64,000 bases of DNA, taken from contig NZ_WIRE01000001.1 of the NCBI RefSeq assembly GCF_009601165.1, positions 992,001-1,056,000 on the forward strand, in the 5' to 3' direction. Each line of letters starts with the position of its first letter. The first letter of the stretch is position 1. Shown here piece after piece: positions 34,570-43,766 of the stretch. The notes under the pieces are model-generated. The model worked only from the letters and a program-made list of their open reading frames with translations. It ran no database searches and was not told where the DNA came from. This DNA is from Alcanivorax sediminis (GTDB lineage: Bacteria; Pseudomonadota; Gammaproteobacteria; Pseudomonadales; Alcanivoracaceae). Both the position numbers and the translations under genes were made by a program.

Positions 34570-35736
34570 GTGGCAGAAGCATATATCGTAGCGGCGGTTC
34601 GTACCGCAGGTGGCAAGAAAAACGGTCGTCTGAGCAAGACTCACCCGGCAGATATGGGCGGCAAGGTGATTGATGCCCTGATCGAACGTACCGGTGTTCC
34701 GGCGGAGAAAGTGGATGATGTGATCTTCGGCTGTGTCAGCCAAATTGGTCCGCAGACTTTCAACGTGGCGCGGACTTCCATCCTCAGCTCCTGCCTGCCG
34801 GAATCCGTGCCGGGTGTCTCCATTGATCGTCAATGCGGCTCGTCTCAGCAAGCCATTCACTTTGCTGCCCAGGCAGTGATGAGTGGCACCCAGGATGTGG
34901 TTATTGCTGGTGGGGTGGAGTCCATGAGCCAGGTGCCAATCGGTTCCCCGGTGACCGCGGTAAAGGAAATGGGCAACCCGTTCACCGGTATCATCAGTGA
35001 GCGCTACCCCGGTGAGAGCTTCAGCCAGTTCAACGGCGCCGAGCGCATGGCGGCCAAGTATGGTGTGAGCAAGGACGAGCTGGATCAGTTTGCCTATGAC
35101 TCCCACAAACGCGGTATGGCTGCCACCGAAGCTGGTCGGTTCAAGGAAGAAATCATCCCGATCAGCGTGACTCTGGAAGACGGTTCCCAGGTAGAGCACG
35201 TTGTGGATGAAGGTATTCGTTGGGAGGCCGATCTGGCCGCCATCAAGTCCCTGAACCCGCTGGTAGAAGGTGGCTACATCAGTGCGGCCAATGCCAGCCA
35301 GATCACCGATGGTGCTTCCGCATTGATGGTTGTGAGTGAGCAGGCGCTGAAAGAATACGGCTTGACTCCGCTGGCGCGTATCCATGCCATGTCCGTTGTT
35401 GGTTCCGACCCAACCATGGTGCTGGAAGGACCGATTCCGGCTACCGAGAAAGTGCTGGCGCAGGCAGGTATGACCATTGGTGATATCGATCTGTACGAAG
35501 TGAATGAAGCATTTGGTTCCGTGCCGCTGGCATGGATGAAGGCCATCGGTGCGGATTACGACAAACTGAACGTGAATGGTGGCGCCCAGGCGCTGGGGCA
35601 TCCGCTGGGTGCTACCGGTACCAAGCTGATGGGTACCCTGATCTACGAACTGAAGCGTCGTGGTGGCAAGTATGGGCTGCTGGCGATTTGCGAAGGTCTT
35701 GGCACCGCCAACGCGACCATCATTGAAGTGCTGTAA
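34570..35736 (+). CDS. Acetyl-CoA C-acyltransferase (thiolase), GTG start
   Basis: About 388 residues. DRQCGSSQQA holds the nucleophile Cys89; GGAQALGHPLGATG holds the His; the last Cys motif is CEGLGTANA. AGGAGG at 34558-34563 followed by six bases selects GTG at 34570 as start, giving the normal N-terminus MAEAYIVAAVRT. Thiolases split or join acyl-CoA units in fatty-acid oxidation or acetoacetyl-CoA metabolism. It is a single gene ended by a terminator. The exact chain length is not readable. Confidence 0.93.
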   Translation: MAEAYIVAAVRTAGGKKNGRLSKTHPADMGGKVIDALIERTGVPAEKVDDVIFGCVSQIGPQTFNVARTSILSSCLPESVPGVSIDRQCGSSQQAIHFAAQAVMSGTQDVVIAGGVESMSQVPIGSPVTAVKEMGNPFTGIISERYPGESFSQFNGAERMAAKYGVSKDELDQFAYDSHKRGMAATEAGRFKEEIIPISVTLEDGSQVEHVVDEGIRWEADLAAIKSLNPLVEGGYISAANASQITDGASALMVVSEQALKEYGLTPLARIHAMSVVGSDPTMVLEGPIPATEKVLAQAGMTIGDIDLYEVNEAFGSVPLAWMKAIGADYDKLNVNGGAQALGHPLGATGTKLMGTLIYELKRRGGKYGLLAICEGLGTANATIIEVL

Positions 35737-35745
35737 GATCAGTTG

Positions 35746-35835
35746 AAAGTGAAAAGTTGAAAGCTTAAACGCGGGTGAGGCGGGTGCCAGTCGTCTGAAG
35801 ACGGGTTCCGCGCCGCGACTTTCAGCTTGATAAAA
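35746..35835. repeat. AGTTGAA-type degenerate heptamer element
   Basis: AGTTGAAAGTGAAAAGTTGA is three imperfect 7-bp units; the inverse, ACTTTCAGCTT, lies at 35818-35828. A hairpin with CGTCTGAAGACG and CGGGT/GCCGC steps sits between. It is a decayed relative of the other heptamer elements. A short GAACTTT pair also occurs near 44396. Confidence 0.55.
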
Positions 35836-35866
35836 AGCCGCCCAGGGAAACCGGGGCGGCTTTTTT
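35832..35866 (+). terminator. Intrinsic terminator of the thiolase gene
   Basis: AAGCCGCCC...GGGCGGCTT stem followed by six T, about 100 bp past the thiolase stop. Confidence 0.85.
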
Positions 35867-35912
35867 GTGAGCAGGATGATGTTGGAAGCTATGTGCTATG
35901 GAAGGGGCAGGG

Positions 35913-36058
35913 TGCGAGTAACGAGTTTCGAGTTTCGAAAATCAAAAGCTTTAAAAAAACCTTTTGCCTTCAGCTGTAACGGGTTTTGCTCTTCGAAACT
36001 CGAAACTCGAAACTCGAAACTCGAAACTCGAAACTCGAAACTCGAAACTCGAAACTCG
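35913..36058 (+). repeat. CGAAACT-type palindromic element, 9-unit array
   Basis: Left arm CGAGTAACGAGTTTCGAGTT and TCGAAAATCAAAAG, core AAACCTTTTGCC then AACGGGTTTTGCTCTT, and nine perfect units (35995-36057). The array ends seven bases from the stop of the HupE/UreJ gene. Confidence 0.95.
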
Positions 36059-36064
36059 GCAACG

Positions 36065-37183
36065 TTAGCCGAGTCGTTCGATTAGCCAGACCCCGGCCAT
36101 GAGCATGATGGCGAGAGAGCCCACCGGCACAAAAATGCGCTGGTAAAAATGGGTCTGCCGTAGCAGGTAAGCAATCGGTACGAATACCAGCACGATGGCA
36201 GCCTGACCCAGCTCGACACCGAGGTTGAATCCCACCAGAGGGAATAGAATGCCGCTATCCGTCAGGCCCAGGTCGCCGAGCACCGAGGCGAAACCCAATC
36301 CATGAATCAGGCCGAACACAAATGCCATGACCCAGCGTTTCGGGAAGAATCGGGGTAACAGATTGGCGACGGCGCCCACCGCTACAGTGGCGGCGATGGC
36401 TGACTCCACCAGCCAGGAGGGCAATGAGATGATGCCCAGCGTGGCCAGCCCCAGAGTGAGTGAATGGGTGAGAGTGAATGCCGTCACAATGGCCAGTGTC
36501 TGCCCCAGCGCCTTGGTCATGCTGGGGGCGGGTTGCCATCCTCCTCGTCGCCAGACCAGCACCGCAGGAAACAACAGGGTTAACAGAAACAGGATATGGT
36601 CGTAACCAATCAGGATGTGATGGACGCCCTGTCCCACAAACCCCTGGAAGGACTGCCAGCGTGAAATGTTGTCGGTGAGGATGCGTTGCTGACGCTGGCT
36701 ATTGCTGAAGGTGGCCGTGAGTTCCGAGCCATCTTGTTGAAGTCTCAGCAAGCCATGATGATTCGGGTCTTTGTGGAAAAGAAACTGGTAATCCACCTCG
36801 AGGCCATCTGGTGAGACTCCGCATTCTCCACGTAACTGCAAAGAAGCATAGGTGCCATCCACGTGATCGCTGGCCTGTAACTGGTCAAGCTGAAGAGTAC
36901 AGGGGGACGTCTGTTCTCCTGAAATAGCCGTGATGGAAAGAGTGGATAGAACCTGCGATGCAAGATTCGGTATCTGCCGTTGTAGTTCACCCCAGGTAAT
37001 GGCGCCATCGCGGTTGTCATCCAGTGGCAGGACCAGATGAAGGTCACGCAGGGCAATATCCCAGCGCCCGGAAATGTCGGGGCTGTCAGATCGGGTTTCC
37101 AGAATCAGATAACTGTCACTGGGCTTGTGTGCCAGGCACAGCGAGCTGAGCAGGGGCAGCGCTAAAATCAGCAGCCATTTCAT
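36065..37183 (-). CDS. HupE/UreJ family membrane protein
   Basis: About 372 residues. A signal peptide (LLILALPLLSSLCLA) and the start HKPSDSYLILE are typical of the larger HupE/UreJ_2 proteins; the N-terminal 180 residues are a beta-rich domain. From GVHHILIGYDHILFLLTLLFP, six hydrophobic helices follow with His and Asp residues as in nickel/cobalt permeases. The family is linked to metal supply, but substrate is unknown here. It overlaps the TPR gene by ATGA and is the last gene of the DUF4331 operon. Confidence 0.85.
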   Translation of the reverse strand: MKWLLILALPLLSSLCLAHKPSDSYLILETRSDSPDISGRWDIALRDLHLVLPLDDNRDGAITWGELQRQIPNLASQVLSTLSITAISGEQTSPCTLQLDQLQASDHVDGTYASLQLRGECGVSPDGLEVDYQFLFHKDPNHHGLLRLQQDGSELTATFSNSQRQQRILTDNISRWQSFQGFVGQGVHHILIGYDHILFLLTLLFPAVLVWRRGGWQPAPSMTKALGQTLAIVTAFTLTHSLTLGLATLGIISLPSWLVESAIAATVAVGAVANLLPRFFPKRWVMAFVFGLIHGLGFASVLGDLGLTDSGILFPLVGFNLGVELGQAAIVLVFVPIAYLLRQTHFYQRIFVPVGSLAIMLMAGVWLIERLG

Positions 37184-38313
37184 CGCTGTTCCTCCTTCGT
37201 CCATTGCTGTGCCATAACGTCACGAAGGTTATTTTTGTCCATGAAATCCCGGGCGCCCTGAAGGGTTTGCGGATCGTTTTCTTTTACCGCGCTGGCCAGC
37301 AGGATTCGAAGGTCGCTAAGCTCTCTTTGCTCCTGCCAGTTGGCTTGAGCCGCCTGTAAGGCTTGCTGGGGCTGGTCCATCACGGAGAGCAGGAATCTGG
37401 CCTGTTCACGGTGATGAATGCTGCGCCCGGCACGCTGGCTGTCCTGCAGGCGCGAGCGGTAGGCTTCCCGCCATCGCGAAGCATCCGGATGCTGGCTGCG
37501 TTTGGCGGCCACCGCCAGACGGAGCAGGGCGTTGTCCCTGTCTTGCCAGGACTGCAAACTTGAAATGACGTCTGCATGGGCGCCTTCGCTCAGCCATAAG
37601 TCGCTCTGCAGATAGCGTAGGTAGGGGTCGTTTGGAGAGGGCTGAAGAGCTCTCTCCAGATACGAGTGTGCCTCGCTGTTGAGGCCTTGCTGAATCGCCA
37701 TTTCTGCCAGCAAGGTGTAAATCCATTGGCGTTCACTGCGTTGAAGTGAAAGCTGTTGGTTGTCTTCCAGGCGCAGCAAGGTGCTCCAGGCTTGCTCAAG
37801 TTGTCCGGTCATGGACTGAATGCTCGCGAGACAAATAATCACCGTCGTCGGAGGGAGCGATGTGGCTGCACGTTGGCATGACTGGCGTGCGGTATCAAAG
37901 CGCCCTTGTATACGGTCAAGATTGGCCAGCATCAACCACGCCTGCCCTTCGTCCGGTCGCTTGTTAAGCAGTTGCGTCAGGCGGAGCCGCGCTTGTGGGA
38001 AGGCGTGCTGGTACTGCTCGATTTCTGCCTGCAACAACTGTACGGACGCAGATTGGGTTGATGACAGATACGGGGATAGTGCTGCTTGCGCATAACCAAG
38101 AAAACGAGCGTCTTCCCTTGAGCGGGCAGTATCAATCCACTGCCTGGCGTGACGAATTGCGTCAGCTTCGGAGTGGATGGGGGCGGCTTGTCCCAATGCC
38201 TGTTCCGCAGGAGACAAACGCACCAGAATCTGGTCGTCAGAGTGGGGAGTATAGGGCGCCGCCCTGGCCAGCCCGCTGAGCAGGCTGGCCAGGACGACAA
38301 AAAAACGTGCCAT
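37180..38313 (-). CDS. Secreted tetratricopeptide-repeat-like protein
   Basis: About 377 residues. A signal peptide (FFVVLASLLSGLARA) follows the ATG at 38313; the frame stays open to 38409 without signal character, and the ribosome site for 38313 is weak. The body has repeated helical pairs (ARLRLTQLLNKRPDEGQAWLM..., LNSEAHSYLERALQPSPNDPYL), a TPR pattern. It stands between a small lipoprotein and HupE, with an ATGA overlap to the latter. It probably scaffolds protein contacts in the periplasm; partner unknown. Confidence 0.75.
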   Translation of the reverse strand: MARFFVVLASLLSGLARAAPYTPHSDDQILVRLSPAEQALGQAAPIHSEADAIRHARQWIDTARSREDARFLGYAQAALSPYLSSTQSASVQLLQAEIEQYQHAFPQARLRLTQLLNKRPDEGQAWLMLANLDRIQGRFDTARQSCQRAATSLPPTTVIICLASIQSMTGQLEQAWSTLLRLEDNQQLSLQRSERQWIYTLLAEMAIQQGLNSEAHSYLERALQPSPNDPYLRYLQSDLWLSEGAHADVISSLQSWQDRDNALLRLAVAAKRSQHPDASRWREAYRSRLQDSQRAGRSIHHREQARFLLSVMDQPQQALQAAQANWQEQRELSDLRILLASAVKENDPQTLQGARDFMDKNNLRDVMAQQWTKEEQR

Positions 38314-38350
38314 CAGCACAAGGCGATGGCACGTCCCCCGATCCTCGTTA

Positions 38351-38599
38351 TCAGTTTGGCGTATCAAGAACACGGTCATACGCCTGAGGGTTGTTTTGAT
38401 CGCGATCAATCAAACGGAGATTGTTGATGTTGATTGGGTCACGGTCGTCGCGAGTGTTGGCCAATTGCACCTTCACAAAGGCAGTGTAGTTGATCGCCGC
38501 CTGAGCCTGCGGTGGTGGCCGGTCATTGTCGTTGTCGCCGCCACAGGCGCCAAGTGCCAGGGCGGACAACAGCAATGGGGTCAGTTTTAATAAACGCAT
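38351..38599 (-). CDS. Small lipoprotein, unknown function
   Basis: An 82-residue lipoprotein: lipobox LALGAC near residue 19, then Gly/Asp/Asn/Pro-rich linker and a short NLRLIDRDQNNPQAYDRVL tail. It lies 12 bp after the DUF4331 gene. No family recognised. Confidence 0.75.
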   Translation of the reverse strand: MRLLKLTPLLLSALALGACGGDNDNDRPPPQAQAAINYTAFVKVQLANTRDDRDPININNLRLIDRDQNNPQAYDRVLDTPN

Positions 38600-38611
38600 G
38601 GTGCCCTCCTG

Positions 38612-40123
38612 TTACATCGGTACGTTATTGGCACCCGGCAGCGGGGTGTTGAGGTAGGGGAACACGGTCAGGTAGTCGGCGGCATTCGGCAGGGCGCCAT
38701 CGGTTACGATTTGCTCAACCTGCGCTGTGTTCTGTGTGCCACAGTTACCAAGCTCACCGCCGGCGGCCTCGCCGTTCAGATCCGCACCGCACAGGAAGCC
38801 TTCAGCTGCTGTCAGGGCGATATCGACCACATCATCGATGGGACGGCGTCCATTGGGGAAGCCGGCAAAGTCGCCGCCTGCTACACCAAGATCAATCTGA
38901 GATCCTGCCGCAGTGGCCGCGATGCCCGTGTTAAGACGCAGCATTTCGCTGGCCGTTACCATCGGCAACTGGGTTACGCCAGGTACGCCGGTGAGGAACA
39001 CGGTGACCAGGTCGTTACGCGGCGTTTCCGGTGCAGGCACACCAAACAGGATTTCTACCAGCGCCGGCAATGTCGGGTTGGTCACATAGGTCGCAAACTG
39101 GCCATCGTCCTTGGGTTCACTGGCATTGAAGCGATCCTTGTCCTGCAGGCCGATCACGACTTCATTGACCAGCGGACTGCCCAAACGGGATACCTGGGTA
39201 AAGGCGCCGCCTTTTACCGCCGGGACCTTGGCATTATCACTGCCTGTGGTGGTCGTGCCTTTCGGGGAGGGATTGATCACCGTGGCCTGGCGAATACTGG
39301 CCGTGGTCCAGCCGCCAATCACGGTATTCTCACCGGTCAAACACCCGGTGGGGATCTCCAGTGCCAGGCTGGTCACGTTCTTGTCACCAATGGTGTTGCT
39401 GCGGGAATCGCGCTCGCCCAACGGGTTCAGCGCTACCAGGTCAAATACCTCACCCAGGTTAACCACGAAGCCTTCCTGGCGCTGGCCAACAAAGACCTTG
39501 CCGGGCATCGGGCAGTCGGGAATGGTGACATCATGGATAAAGCTTTCAGAGTAGGCCTTGTAATCGGTAATGGATTTCGTGCCGATGTTATCGAGAGGCT
39601 TGGCGAAGGTTTCGCTGCCGCTGCCCGCATCGGTCAGGCTCTGGGCGTTGCCGGTGCGTCGGTCGCCGGTGATCATCTTCACCGTGTAGGTTTCCAGCAC
39701 GTTCTGCGCGCTGTTGTCAGCCGCGCTGATGTTGCCAATGTTGATCAACGGTACCGGAACGCTGACGCCATCCACGTCCACCGCCAAATTCTTGCGCTCG
39801 GTGTTGAACTGGAACTGGAAGGTAATGTCTTCCTGGGCGTTGCCGGTATTGTCGATGTGAATCTCGTAGATGGCATCGTCATCCAGGGCGAAGTAGTTGG
39901 GACCACCGTAGGCATCCTGCAATGGCAGATAGTTGGCAATCAGGGTTACATAGTTGTCCCGGCCCGACTCGTAGCTGTTGAACATGTAGAAATCGGTGCC
40001 GTCTACCTTGGGCATGCCGGTAATGAAGGGGGCTTCACGGTGACTTGACGCAAAGGCTCCTGCGCTGGCCAGCACTGCAGCCATGGCGCAGGCGGTGGGG
40101 GTGAGGAATGAACGGCGTTGCAT
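38612..40123 (-). CDS. DUF4331 family secreted protein
   Basis: A 503-residue protein with a long N-terminal signal (MQRRSFLTPTACAMAAVLAS..). ASSHREAPFITGMPKVDGTD is the DUF4331 hallmark, with further LYMFNSYE-like blocks and IEIHIDNTGN. The ATG at 40123 has GGGAGATACC before it. DUF4331 proteins are large exported proteins of unknown role, often under ECF sigma control. It is first in an operon with a lipoprotein, TPR and HupE genes, opposite a divergent ECF/anti-sigma pair. Confidence 0.85.
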   Translation of the reverse strand: MQRRSFLTPTACAMAAVLASAGAFASSHREAPFITGMPKVDGTDFYMFNSYESGRDNYVTLIANYLPLQDAYGGPNYFALDDDAIYEIHIDNTGNAQEDITFQFQFNTERKNLAVDVDGVSVPVPLINIGNISAADNSAQNVLETYTVKMITGDRRTGNAQSLTDAGSGSETFAKPLDNIGTKSITDYKAYSESFIHDVTIPDCPMPGKVFVGQRQEGFVVNLGEVFDLVALNPLGERDSRSNTIGDKNVTSLALEIPTGCLTGENTVIGGWTTASIRQATVINPSPKGTTTTGSDNAKVPAVKGGAFTQVSRLGSPLVNEVVIGLQDKDRFNASEPKDDGQFATYVTNPTLPALVEILFGVPAPETPRNDLVTVFLTGVPGVTQLPMVTASEMLRLNTGIAATAAGSQIDLGVAGGDFAGFPNGRRPIDDVVDIALTAAEGFLCGADLNGEAAGGELGNCGTQNTAQVEQIVTDGALPNAADYLTVFPYLNTPLPGANNVPM

Positions 40124-40179
40124 GGGGTATCTCCCGGTTTTAGTTCGTTGTGTAGGGAGTTACGACTGCAATGGCCAAT

Positions 40180-40216
40180 TGGATGCAAAAAATTTTTTTG
40201 TTTTTTTATGCATCCA
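40180..40216. promoter_or_regulatory. TGGATGCA dyad with A/T tracts between DUF4331 and ECF genes
   Basis: TGGATGCA (40180-40187) and its perfect inverse TGCATCCA (40209-40216) enclose runs of A then T. Each half lies about 93-111 bp from its gene start, one on each strand. It could be a pair of opposed promoter elements or a repressor site. Inference from symmetry and place only. Confidence 0.45.
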
Positions 40217-40290
40217 GTTCCGCGTTATTCACGTACTACTAACATCGATACTGTCATGACTGGAAGCCTAATCATATTCAGGTTCCGGTT

Positions 40291-40836
40291 ATGAACTGCG
40301 ATAACGAACGGCTAGTGACGTTGCTGGCGAAATCCGCTCAGGGAGATCGCCACTCGTTCGCCTGCCTGTATCAGCAAACCAGTGCAGCGGTGTATGGCAT
40401 GTGTGTTCACCTGTTGCGCAGCACTGATGAGGCTCAGGACGTGTTGCAGGAAACCTACATTCAAGTGTGGCATCACGCGGGTGAGTATCACGCGGACCGC
40501 GGCACACCGATTACCTGGATGATGTCCATCGGCCGCTATCGCTGCCTGGATGCCCTTCGTCGCCGTCGTCACCATGTGGACTTTGAAACGGTGGAGGCGA
40601 TCCAGACCAGCGAAGAGCCAGGTCCGATGCAGGAGACAGATGCCCAGCTGGATCGTCAGCGCTTGAGTGACTGTCTCAAGGGGCTGGATGAGCGCTATCG
40701 CGCCACCATAGAGATGGCCTACTTCCGGGGCTTTACCCATCAAGAGTTGGCGCTGGCCATGGATCAGCCTCTTGGTACCACCAAAAGCCTGGTGCGCCGG
40801 GGGCTGTCTGTGCTCAGACGGTGTCTTGGCTCATGA
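40291..40836 (+). CDS. ECF sigma factor
   Basis: A 181-residue sigma factor with region 2 (DEAQDVLQETYIQVWHHAGEY) and region 4 (LDERYRATIEMAYFRGFTHQELA, then TTKSLVRRGLSVLRRCL). It resembles the RpoE/SigK-like ECF group that is paired with RskA-type anti-sigma factors. Its stop overlaps the anti-sigma start by ATGA. It is divergent from the DUF4331 operon, its likely regulon. Confidence 0.9.
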   Translation: MNCDNERLVTLLAKSAQGDRHSFACLYQQTSAAVYGMCVHLLRSTDEAQDVLQETYIQVWHHAGEYHADRGTPITWMMSIGRYRCLDALRRRRHHVDFETVEAIQTSEEPGPMQETDAQLDRQRLSDCLKGLDERYRATIEMAYFRGFTHQELALAMDQPLGTTKSLVRRGLSVLRRCLGS

Positions 40837-41525
40837 AGCCGGATAGCTTTGAACGTAACCAGGCCCTGGCTTCGGAGTATGTAGTCGGCACCCTGCAAGG
40901 TTCGGCGCGCAAGCGTTTCGAGCACTGGATGATGGAATCGCCGAGATTGCGTCGTCAGGTGTGGTACTGGGAGCGTCGCCTGGAACCTTTCAACAATAGC
41001 CTGCCCAAGACGGATCCGCCGGCGGCTATCTGGAACAGTATCGAGCAGCGCCTGTTTGGTGAAAGCACGCAGCCCAGCGAAGAGAAAGGCCTTGGCCTGT
41101 GGTTTTGGCGCTGGACAACGGGCCTGGCCCTGGCCGCAGTGTTGGCACTGTTAGTGTGGACGCCGTTGCCACCACAGGTGAACCACAGCATGGTAGCCGT
41201 CGTGCAATCTGAGCAGGCACAACCGCTGTGGGTGATGAATGCCTCCACAGCGAATCACAGCCTCACCCTGAAAGCCTTGCCACCGGTGGCCGTTGATGCA
41301 CAGCAGGATTATGAGCTGTGGTTATTGTCGGAGTCAGGGGTGCCGGTGTCGCTCACCGTACTGCCCACCGAAGGTGCCGAGCTGCGCATCACGCTGAGCA
41401 ATGAACAGGTGCGGGAATTGCTCAAGAGTCGCTCTCTGGCCATCAGTCTGGAGCCCAAGGGCGGGTCACCTACCGGACAACCCACCGGACCGGTGGTGTA
41501 TCAGACGCAACTGGTTGAGATGTGA
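40833..41525 (+). CDS. RskA-like anti-sigma factor
   Basis: About 230 residues. The N-terminal YVVGTLQGSARKRFE segment is a zinc-free anti-sigma domain typical of RskA; a single membrane helix lies near residues 95-112 (WTTGLALAAVLALLVW); the C-terminal periplasmic part has DYELWLLSESGVPVSLTVLP, the RskA C-terminal block. It sequesters the ECF factor until an envelope signal causes release. The ATG at 40833 overlaps the sigma stop. Confidence 0.88.
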   Translation: MKPDSFERNQALASEYVVGTLQGSARKRFEHWMMESPRLRRQVWYWERRLEPFNNSLPKTDPPAAIWNSIEQRLFGESTQPSEEKGLGLWFWRWTTGLALAAVLALLVWTPLPPQVNHSMVAVVQSEQAQPLWVMNASTANHSLTLKALPPVAVDAQQDYELWLLSESGVPVSLTVLPTEGAELRITLSNEQVRELLKSRSLAISLEPKGGSPTGQPTGPVVYQTQLVEM

Positions 41526-41564
41526 CGGTTACACCTGAGGCTCGACGCCAGACGATGAAACATG

Positions 41565-41770
41565 GTGACGAGTTTTGAGTTTCGAGTTGCGAAAATCAAA
41601 AGCGAAAAAGAAAAACCTTTTGCTCTCTGCAGGCCAAGGGTTTGCTCCTCGAAACTCGAAACTCGAAACTCGAAACTCGAAACTCGAAACTCGAAACTCG
41701 AAACTCGAAACTCGAAACTCGAAACTCGAAACTCGAAACTCGAAACTCGAAACTCGAAACTCGAAACTCG
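41565..41770 (+). repeat. CGAAACT-type palindromic element, 17-unit array (longest)
   Basis: Left arm GTGACGAGTTTTGAGTTTCG then GCGAAAATCAAAAG, core AAACCTTTTGC and AAGGGTTTGCTCC, and 17 perfect CGAAACT units (41651-41769). It ends seven bases from the stop of the ABC-F gene. Confidence 0.95.
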
Positions 41771-41776
41771 AAGTGA

Positions 41777-43699
41777 TTATCCCGGCTGGTTCAGCTCTGC
41801 TTCTGCCGCCTCGAGAATCTCCATGGCTTCCAGTAGATCGCCTTCCAGCTCATCGTGCTGTTTCTTGAGGCGGGCCTGATCGCCGAGCAATCCATTCATT
41901 TCGTTTCTGCGACTGTCATCGGTGTAGAGCGTTTCATCGCCCAGTGCCGCTTCGGTTTTTGCCAGTTTGGTCTCGCATTCGGCGAGCTGCTTTTCCAGTT
42001 TGTCCACCTGCTTTTTCAGCGGACGTAGTTGTTCGCGCTTCTGGGCGGCCAGCTGGCGACGGGCCCTGGCATCCAGGCCGTCATCGGCTTTCTCTTCACG
42101 AACGGGTTTGCCGTCCTTGCGATTTTGTTGCAACCAGCGCGCGTAGTCGTCCAGATCGCCATCGAAACGCGACACGGCGCCGTTGGCCACCAGCCAGAAC
42201 TCGTCCACCGTGGTTTCCAGCAGGTGGCGATCGTGGGAGACCATTACCACCGCACCTTCGAAGGCCTGCAGCGCCATGGTCAGCGCTTCGCGCATATCCA
42301 GATCCAGGTGGTTGGCTGGTTCATCGAGTACCAGCAGTGCCGGTTTCTGCTGCACGATCATGGCTAGCGCCAGGCGGGCTTTTTCCCCACCGGAAAAACG
42401 GCCAATGGGCGCAAACACATCGTCGCCGTGGAAACCGAAGCGGCCCAGCTCGCTGCGCAGTTGGGATTCGCTCCACTTGGGGTGAAAGCGCGACAACATC
42501 TGGTAGGCGGTGTCAGTGTGATCCAGCCGGTCCACCTGCTGCTGATGAAAGTAACCGACGATCAGGTCGCCGTCTTTTTCGAAACGTCCTGCCAGTGGCG
42601 CAAGCTCACCTACCAGGGTGCGGACCAGCGTCGATTTACCCGCGCCATTGGGGCCCAGCAGACCCAGGCGGGATTCCGGGCGCAGACTCAGGCTGACGTT
42701 GCTGAGAATGGCCACAGGACCGTTGTCGTTGTGATAACCGCACTGCACCCCATCCAGATTCTCCATGGGGTTGGGCAGTTTCTCCGGCGTATGGAAATCA
42801 AAACTGAAACCGGAATCCACGTGGGCCGGCGCAATCAACTCCAGCTTCTCCAGCGCCTTGACCCGGCTCTGGGCCTGCTTGGCCTTGCTGGCCTTGGCTT
42901 TGAATCGGGCAATAAACTTCTGCAGGTGGGCCACCTGAGCCTGTTGCTTGTCGTGCATCTTCTGTTGCAGTGCCAGCTGTTCGGCACGCTGGCGTTCGAA
43001 GTCGGAGTAACCGCCACTGTAGTGGTTCAGTTTTTCCCGTTCGATATGCAGGATCTGGTTGACCGTAGCGTCCAGAAAGGCGCGGTCATGGGAAATGACC
43101 AGCAGAGCGCCAGGCTGCTGCACCAGATAACTCTGCAGCCACAGGATGGCATCCAGGTCCAGGTGGTTGGTGGGTTCATCGAGCAGCAGCAGGTCGGCAT
43201 CGCTCATCAATACCTGGGCCAGGTTCAGGCGCATGCGCCAGCCGCCCGAAAAGCTGGAGACGGGTTGTTGCTGCTGGACCTCACTGAAGCCCAATCCCGC
43301 CAGCAGGGTGGCGGCCCGGGCTGGCTGCTGCCAGGCATGCAGGGCTTCCAGTTCGCCGTGGGCCACGGCGATAGCGTGGTTGTCCCCGGCGTTTTCAGCG
43401 TTAGCCAGTTTTGCCTGAGCCGCCCGTAAGGCCTTGTGACCATCCAGCACATAATCCACGGCCGCCTGCTCGAGTGCAGGCACTTCCTGGGCCATCATGG
43501 CCAGGCGCCAGTCGGCAGGGCGGTGGATGTTGCCGCCGTCGCTCTCCAATTCGCCCATGATAAGCTTGAACAGCGAACTCTTGCCGGTGCCGTTACGGCC
43601 CACCAGGCCGACGCGCCAGCCCTTGTGCAGGACAAAGTTGGCGTCTTCCAACAGCAGGTCGGGGCCGCGGCGCAGATTGATATGTTCAAGAGAGAGCAT
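41777..43699 (-). CDS. yheS: ABC-F ATPase (YheS-type)
   Basis: About 640 residues with two ABC domains in one chain and no membrane segment. Walker A motifs GRNGTGKSS and GPNGAGKST, signature motifs SSFSGGWRMR and FSGGEKARL, and the linker between them are visible; the C-terminus is a coiled coil (LEKQLAECETKLAKTEAAL). ABC-F proteins act on ribosomes. The start at 43699 gives the conserved MLSLEHINLRRG. The TIGR02444 gene beside it is its usual neighbour. Confidence 0.9.
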   Translation of the reverse strand: MLSLEHINLRRGPDLLLEDANFVLHKGWRVGLVGRNGTGKSSLFKLIMGELESDGGNIHRPADWRLAMMAQEVPALEQAAVDYVLDGHKALRAAQAKLANAENAGDNHAIAVAHGELEALHAWQQPARAATLLAGLGFSEVQQQQPVSSFSGGWRMRLNLAQVLMSDADLLLLDEPTNHLDLDAILWLQSYLVQQPGALLVISHDRAFLDATVNQILHIEREKLNHYSGGYSDFERQRAEQLALQQKMHDKQQAQVAHLQKFIARFKAKASKAKQAQSRVKALEKLELIAPAHVDSGFSFDFHTPEKLPNPMENLDGVQCGYHNDNGPVAILSNVSLSLRPESRLGLLGPNGAGKSTLVRTLVGELAPLAGRFEKDGDLIVGYFHQQQVDRLDHTDTAYQMLSRFHPKWSESQLRSELGRFGFHGDDVFAPIGRFSGGEKARLALAMIVQQKPALLVLDEPANHLDLDMREALTMALQAFEGAVVMVSHDRHLLETTVDEFWLVANGAVSRFDGDLDDYARWLQQNRKDGKPVREEKADDGLDARARRQLAAQKREQLRPLKKQVDKLEKQLAECETKLAKTEAALGDETLYTDDSRRNEMNGLLGDQARLKKQHDELEGDLLEAMEILEAAEAELNQPG

Positions 43700-43766
43700 G
43701 ATTCGTGCCCAGTTGGAGTCACAGGAAACCGGCGCAGTGTAAGCCAGCAACCGTATTGGGGGAACC

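Noticed and set aside
38711..40048. 445-codon frame opposite DUF4331
   Set aside because: Antisense shadow, caused by high GC codon use.
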